A DNA stretch of 64,000 bases from Morella rubra (Eukaryota > Streptophyta > Magnoliopsida > Fagales > Myricaceae): assembly GCA_003952965.2 (NCBI GenBank), contig CM025852.1, forward strand, positions 1,692,666 to 1,756,665, read 5' to 3'. The notes under the pieces were generated by a model that did no database searches, had not been told where the DNA came from, and was given only the letters and a program-made list of their open reading frames with translations. Shown piece by piece: positions 59,416 to 64,000 of the stretch; position 1 is the stretch's first letter, and every line of letters starts with the position of its first letter. The position numbers and the translations under genes were made by a program.

Positions 59416-60060
59416 TCAGCTTAGCCTATTTTGTTTACTGTAACTAGTTCATGTATCTTCACCCTTGGGTGCCCTAGCTGCTAGTTGTCTCTTAAATATG
59501 AAAACGTTGTCCTAAAATATTTATGTATATATATTGAGGTTTATCCATTTTGAGGTTATGCAAGCACATTCGTGATAAGCTTGATGAGCATGAGAAGCTG
59601 TACGTTGGAGAGTTGGGTGGGCCTCATAAGCTCTATGCTTAAAATATGAAAACGTTCTCTAGGGCTTGAGTTTATCTCATCCGATTTAGAGACAATTCCC
59701 TCTTGCAATGATGATCGAATCTGTTCCTATTTATTTTGTGTGCCGAAACACTTGGGGGGGAGCCAGCTCTTGATGGCTTGTCTAGTAATATGTACAGGTT
59801 TATTAAGGTGCCATTTCAGCAAGCACAATTCACTCTCAAAGCTTGAAGAGAAGCAGTAGTTCCGTGAACTAGTTCGTGTATCTTCACCCTTTGGGCAGCC
59901 CCACTCTTCGTCTCTTAAATATGAAAACGTTGTCCATTACGCAAAGTGACAATGATTTCAAGTTAGTCACATTATTTTGCATTTTGATGAAGCCTTAAAT
60001 CACAGGACTTTGCAGAATTATTCTGGTGTGTTATCTGTAGGCTCGATCTGAAAGATGAGA
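59041..60060. other. Scrambled segment between the two 560-bp copies
   Basis: From 59041 to about 59415 it is a gapped version of 60621-61214. From about 59440 to 60060 it is a gapped version of 57600-58480, with array phrases such as GAAAACGTTGTC and TATCTTCACCC still in order. No independent gene. Confidence 0.85.
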
Positions 60061-60620
60061 AGCTAGTTCCTAATTTTGTGAACTAGTTCGTGAATCTTCA
60101 CCACTTATTGGGTGGGGTGGGCCTGAGCTCTTAGTCTCTTAAATGCCTATTCAACTTCCTCGCCTTTTAAATAGTAGCTCATGTTGCTCGACTCATTCAC
60201 CGAGGCAAGCTGTTGGCGTTTTTCAGCTTCTTCAAAGTTCAAACACATGGCAACATGAAGCATCGTTCCAAAGATGAAGGGGTCCTTTTCTATCATAACA
60301 AAGGCGGCATTAAGGTTGAAAGAGGCTGCAATTGGTGGATTGAGAAGTTGGTTTTTGACTAGGGTTTTGAAGACAGTAGCTGCTGCTGTATTGACCTGCA
60401 TTCTTGCAATGGGTACGTTTCTCTCTTGCTATTTACTTTACCAGCTAGGTGCTGATCCTTTCGGGCTTGGCTAAGGAACTCTAAAGCTCTCCATATAAGT
60501 CCTGTTTACTTGGGCTCTACCTGTATACCGAGCAACAACTTATTGTTTAAACTTCCTCGTGCACGCCACTGACTGTGAAGAAACTCAAATTCCTTTCGGT
60601 TTTGTAGGAGGGGCTACAGT
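60061..60620. repeat. 560-bp direct duplication, copy B
   Basis: Partner of 58481-59040. The right flank, with exons 2 to 5 of the RING-H2 gene, is intact, and the left flank is scrambled. Confidence 0.95.
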
Positions 60621-61489
60621 GGGAACAGTCGTTGGAGCCATCCAAGGCCAGACCACAGAAACTGGGTTCCTAAAAGGGGCCGGAATAGGAGCCGTGACAG
60701 GGGCCTTTGCAGCCCTTGAATTACTGGAATCAGCAGCTGATTGTGAGTCATTATCCAAGGTAAATGCAGTACGACAAGTAAGCAACATTGAATCAACAGA
60801 TGGTTGTGGGACTACGCTACTTATCCATTAATGTACTTTGGTTGGCAGGCTGCCCTCTTACATAGTTTGGTAAATGGGAAGGTCTTCATCGAATGGGTAT
60901 GTCCTGCGGTGTTAAAAGCCTATCAGTGGCAAGTAAGCGGATCTCTAGGCACTAGTCCACCATTAAGTTCATTCATTGACTACTACTGCTGTTCAATTCT
61001 TCTTTATTAACGTAATTAATGTCAACCTTATTGAGCAGGTTAGGACCCGCGAAACAACTTACGCAGAAGACGTTTCAGATATCTATGACATCGGTGAAAG
61101 AGTTAAAGGGCTATCCGACAACTGCCTTAAAAGGCTTCCGATGCATAAGTTCCATTCAAGAAAGATCATCGAATCATGTCATGATTTGATCTGTTGCTTC
61201 ATTTGCTTGCAGGTGAGCGCAAATAATAATCTCACAATGTATATGCAAAACCAAAAGACAGAAAATGTATAAGGCTATGGCGGCTAAGCTAGTAATCCAT
61301 TTGATTAAAGTTAAGGGTCTAAGGGAATGATTTTGTGGTATGCAGGATTTCGAGGATGAAGAGTCTGTGAGAGGACTTCCAAACTGTGGACACCTCTTTC
61401 ATGTAGACTGCGTAGACAGGTGGCTTACCATACAAGGCACATGCCCAGTTTGTAGACAACATGTTTCTGATGACATGAATGCATTGTGA
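60274..61489 (+). CDS. NEP1-interacting protein-like RING-H2 E3 ligase
   Basis: Five exons: 60274-60412, 60608-60759, 60849-60932, 61039-61212 and 61346-61489. They sum to 693 bases, 230 residues, starting [21 protein letters not shown] hydrophobic segment ([20 protein letters not shown]) is followed by a glycine-rich membrane block ([20 protein letters not shown] then [14 protein letters not shown]), the hallmark of NIP1/NIP2 proteins. The C-terminus has a RING-H2 finger: CFIC, then CGHLFHVDC and CPVC, giving the Cys3-His2-Cys3 zinc ligands. Relatives in Arabidopsis sit in plastid or other membranes and bind the plastid RNA polymerase; the RING implies ubiquitin ligase activity. The Met chosen is the first in frame in exon 1. 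Gene context (array, duplicated exon 1) is abnormal upstream. Confidence 0.88.
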
Positions 61490-62571
61490 ATTATAGGCTG
61501 CAAGTTGCCTGCATCTCACCAAATCAGAGAGCTGAATGCTATTGCTAGCAAATGTGCATGCAATTTGCGAATTTGTCTGTTTCCTTAGAGGTGTGTGCCT
61601 GGAAATTTCAAGTCATGGTTCTCTCCTAAATGGCTCACATGCATCTTTATAAGTTATTTTCCCCCAACAAAATAAAGGACAAGGCAAAATGGATTAAGGT
61701 GTACTAAAAGTCGGCTCAATCCTTTTATAGTAGATAAGCCAGAGACTTTTGAAGTTATGCAAAGCACGAACATTAACCACCTGCGTGCTCTAAAGCGTCA
61801 AAAGAAAAGGAGAAAAACTTCTGAGATTTTTACTCATCTAGATAAAGAATGTTCATAAAGGAGGCCGAAATTTGGTTTACACTTAATTAGTGCTGTACAT
61901 CAGCTCCTATGCGTCCAGAGAATGTAACCTTTTGATGGTGGGTTTGGTGGTAATGGTATAGCACTTTAGATGGCCTCGTGCATTCCTTTCCTTCTTTGAA
62001 CTTAAACAAAAATGGAGAAAACACAAATCTACGTCCCGTCCTGCCGTCCAATTTGTATGAAAAATCCTTAGTTAAAGGTTAAACAAGTTGAGCAAACAAT
62101 CATGCAGGTGGACTGCAGCTCGCTAAGTTGCCATGGAGGAAAACAATCGAACTTAACGGAGAGTGTCGGTGCGAAGAAGGCTTTAGCAGATCAAGAGAAA
62201 GATCCCAGTGATCCTACCAGTTTAATTTGCAAAAAACAAAAGCACTGGGTTCACAATTGCAAAAAGGGAGAAGTACAGGAGGTTGAACCAAAAAACACTA
62301 ACAAATATCGTATTAAGTGAGCTTTGACCCCGGCCCCGGCCCCGGCCTAGGCCCACTTTGAATCCTGTTGGCACTGCAGGGTGCGAGATTGGTGGTTTAG
62401 GCCGAGCAATAAGCTTGTACCCACCAACTAGGCCCCTCACCTACCACAAATCAATTTTATTTTCTTGAAAATTCAAAAGAATTTTTTTAACAAAAAGAAA
62501 ATAAAAACCCAATTCGTTTCAAAAGCAAAAAAAAAAAAAAAAAAGATGATTCAGTACTAGACTGTAAGTGT
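61490..62571. other. Spacer between RING-H2 and RidA genes
   Basis: It holds the RING-H2 3' UTR. A 72-codon frame at 62102-62320 contains a partial zinc-knuckle-like phrase (CKKQKHWVHNC), possibly a trace of a copia gag gene, but one cysteine is missing. At 62329-62350 there is a short GGCCCC-type repeat, and at 62526-62545 an A tract. Confidence 0.45.
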
Positions 62572-62598
62572 GAGAGAGAGAGAGAGACAGAGAGAGAG
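62572..62598. repeat. (GA)n microsatellite in the RidA leader
   Basis: A GA-dinucleotide tract with one interruption runs directly up to the start codon at 62599. Length changes here would alter the 5' UTR only. GA-rich leaders of this kind are common in plant genes. Confidence 0.9.
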
Positions 62599-63893
62599 AT
62601 GGCGTGGTGTGCGGCTAGGTCGATGCACGTGCCGACGATCGACGTGGGCGCACTGCGCAAACGGGCTCCGATAGCCGCCGGTGTAGGCTTTGCGTCCGTG
62701 GCGGGCACCACATTGTGGCACGCCTCCTGTTCTTCTTCAAAGCGCTCTATGGCCCCCTTTGCTTGCTTAGGCATTTCCACTGATTCTCGTGAGCTCCGAT
62801 CTTATCTTTCTCCCTGCTTTTTCCCACTTGCCTCTGTTTCATTACGGAGAATATCGTCTCACGAAAGAAAAGGGGAAGCAACTTTTGGAATATGGAACAT
62901 TGCTTTGGTCTTGCTTTTCATCGGTTTAAGTGGCTGACACGAGCCAAGTTTGAGCCATGGATTTTGGTTTTTCGACTATCCACTGTGCAAAATCATCATT
63001 TGCAAGATTTAGGATTTTGGCTGATTGAAGTTGGAATTTTGTCTCTTGAGTTTCCATTGTCAGCCATTTCTGCAGTAATTATGGGGTTTGTCTTCAAATC
63101 TTGTTATTCGGTTCTTAGTGAGGGGGTAAGATATGAAGATTGAAATTGGGAAGTAGGAAAATAGCTAGAATTTATCAATATGTACACTTTTTCTGGGAAC
63201 ATCTAGGTCCCGTCTGTTTGTTTCATGAAATTGAAATGATTCCATTTCATACATATTCATAGGAGTATATATAATCTACTGGATAAGGCTGCTCCAGAAC
63301 TACTGCTTTTGTGGTCCCCTTCGAAATCTAAACTTAGCTATTCTGAGAGTTCCGGCATCTCCAAATATAAGATAGAACTCAATGGTATGGTCTTGCGTCT
63401 AAGCTACCTCATATCAAAGAGGAAGGTTGCAGATCTTCTGTAGTTCACAAGCACAGATGATCACCTTTTCTTCAAAAGAAAGAATGAATTACTAAATGAC
63501 TAACATCGGCTAAGTTAAGAATTGTTCTGAAACTGTTTGCCTAGATGTCATGTTCAACCAGCTTTTTATTTCAATTCTATTTTCAGAACCCCTTAACACT
63601 GGTGCTTATAATCTTTCTGATTCTAGATGTGAAGGAAACTGTTAAGACAGAAAAGGCTCCTGCAGCCTTGGGACCATATTCTCAGGCCGTCAAAGCCAAC
63701 AACTTTCTCTTTGTGTCTGGTGTTCTCGGACTCATTCCAGAGGTTTGTTGTATCATCAAGATAATCTTTATTTTTACTTCGTTTTACCACATGCGCTTTT
63801 TTGTGTGCGATTAGGCAACTTCACTGAGGATATTTCTCATGCATACAGACTGGGAAGTTCATTTCAGATTCTGTGGAAGATCAAACAGAGCAG
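62599..63893 (+). CDS. RIDA: RidA/YjgF reactive intermediate deaminase, organellar (5' part)
   Basis: Three exons are visible: 62599-62788, 63627-63742 and 63849-63893; the gene continues past the window end. The product begins MAWCAARSMHVPTIDVGALR. About 65 residues of Ala/Ser/Arg-rich sequence follow, a plastid or mitochondrial targeting peptide. Then comes the RidA domain with KTEKAPAALGPYSQAVKANN, FLFVSGVLGLIPETGKF and SVEDQTEQ. The GPYSQA motif and the following strands are diagnostic. RidA hydrolyses enamine/imine intermediates made by PLP enzymes such as threonine dehydratase, protecting branched-chain amino acid synthesis. The catalytic Arg of the family lies downstream, outside the window. 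The expected next exon (VLKNMGEIL-like) was not seen before 64000. Confidence 0.93.
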
Positions 63894-64000
63894 GTAAAAT
63901 AAATACAGGCAGACTTAATTTTAATATTGTAGGGCTATAACCAGTGTCATGTCTTTTCACTCAGTAATGGTTCTTGTACCATTAGGTTACATACACTGAC

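Noticed and set aside
62102..62320. Copia gag zinc-knuckle gene
   Set aside because: Only part of a knuckle pattern is present, one cysteine is missing and no other gag or pol sequence is nearby.

Overview
The window is nuclear DNA of a flowering plant, almost certainly a eudicot. It has intron-rich genes with GT-AG introns, AT-rich intergenic DNA with many small fold-back elements, and plant-specific protein families (senescence regulator S40, chloroplast ATP synthase gamma subunit, a calcium-dependent protein kinase, augmin subunit 4). I see no bacterial, organellar or viral genome segment and no CRISPR array. Exon coordinates were derived by hand from splice consensus, reading-frame continuity and family conservation. 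In every complete gene model the summed exons are an exact multiple of three.

Layout: S40/DUF584 gene (minus, 1.7-2.3 kb); repeat-rich spacer with a SINE and a hAT-like MITE (2.3-7 kb); intronless chloroplast ATP synthase gamma gene (minus) head-to-head with a nine-exon complex I assembly factor NDUFAF2 gene (plus, 8.7-13.3 kb); 20-exon aconitase gene (plus, 15-24.4 kb); six-exon RNI/LRR gene (minus, 25-28.6 kb); 13-exon augmin subunit 4 gene (plus, 31.1-36.4 kb); eIF1/SUI1 gene with a leader intron (plus, 38.6 kb); eight-exon group II CDPK gene (minus, 41.3-45.2 kb); transposon-rich stretch with a dead hAT transposase, LINE RNase H fragments and several MITEs (46-57 kb); a tandem array of about 175-bp units leading into a NEP1-interacting-protein-like RING-H2 gene (plus, 60.3-61.5 kb); and the first three coding exons of a RidA/YjgF deaminase gene (plus, from 62.6 kb), which runs off the window.

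The most unusual signal is structural. At 28-31 kb and again at 57-61 kb, a segment of 560-890 bp occurs twice, near-perfectly. Between the two copies lies a scrambled version first of the right flank and then of the left flank. At 30.1-30.4 kb the sequence alternates, 10-20 bases at a time, between two different loci. The same architecture at two unrelated genes looks more like two mis-joined contig ends, or a blended consensus, than biology. If so, the true genome has one copy of each, and the RNI and augmin genes would be a tight divergent pair about 335 bp apart.

A second point is the aconitase gene. Its mitochondrial presequence is still recognisable but is broken by an AT-rich 22-bp sequence identical to one 450 bp upstream (bringing a stop codon) and by a further frame change. 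A 2-bp excess alters the C-terminus. The 895-residue enzyme read from an internal Met is otherwise intact, so this copy may now make only a cytosolic enzyme, unless these lesions are also sequence errors.

The genes are ordinary housekeeping and signalling genes with no evident shared pathway, although four of them (ATP synthase gamma, NDUFAF2, aconitase, RidA) serve organelle energy or metabolite chemistry. I found no convincing undescribed multi-gene system.
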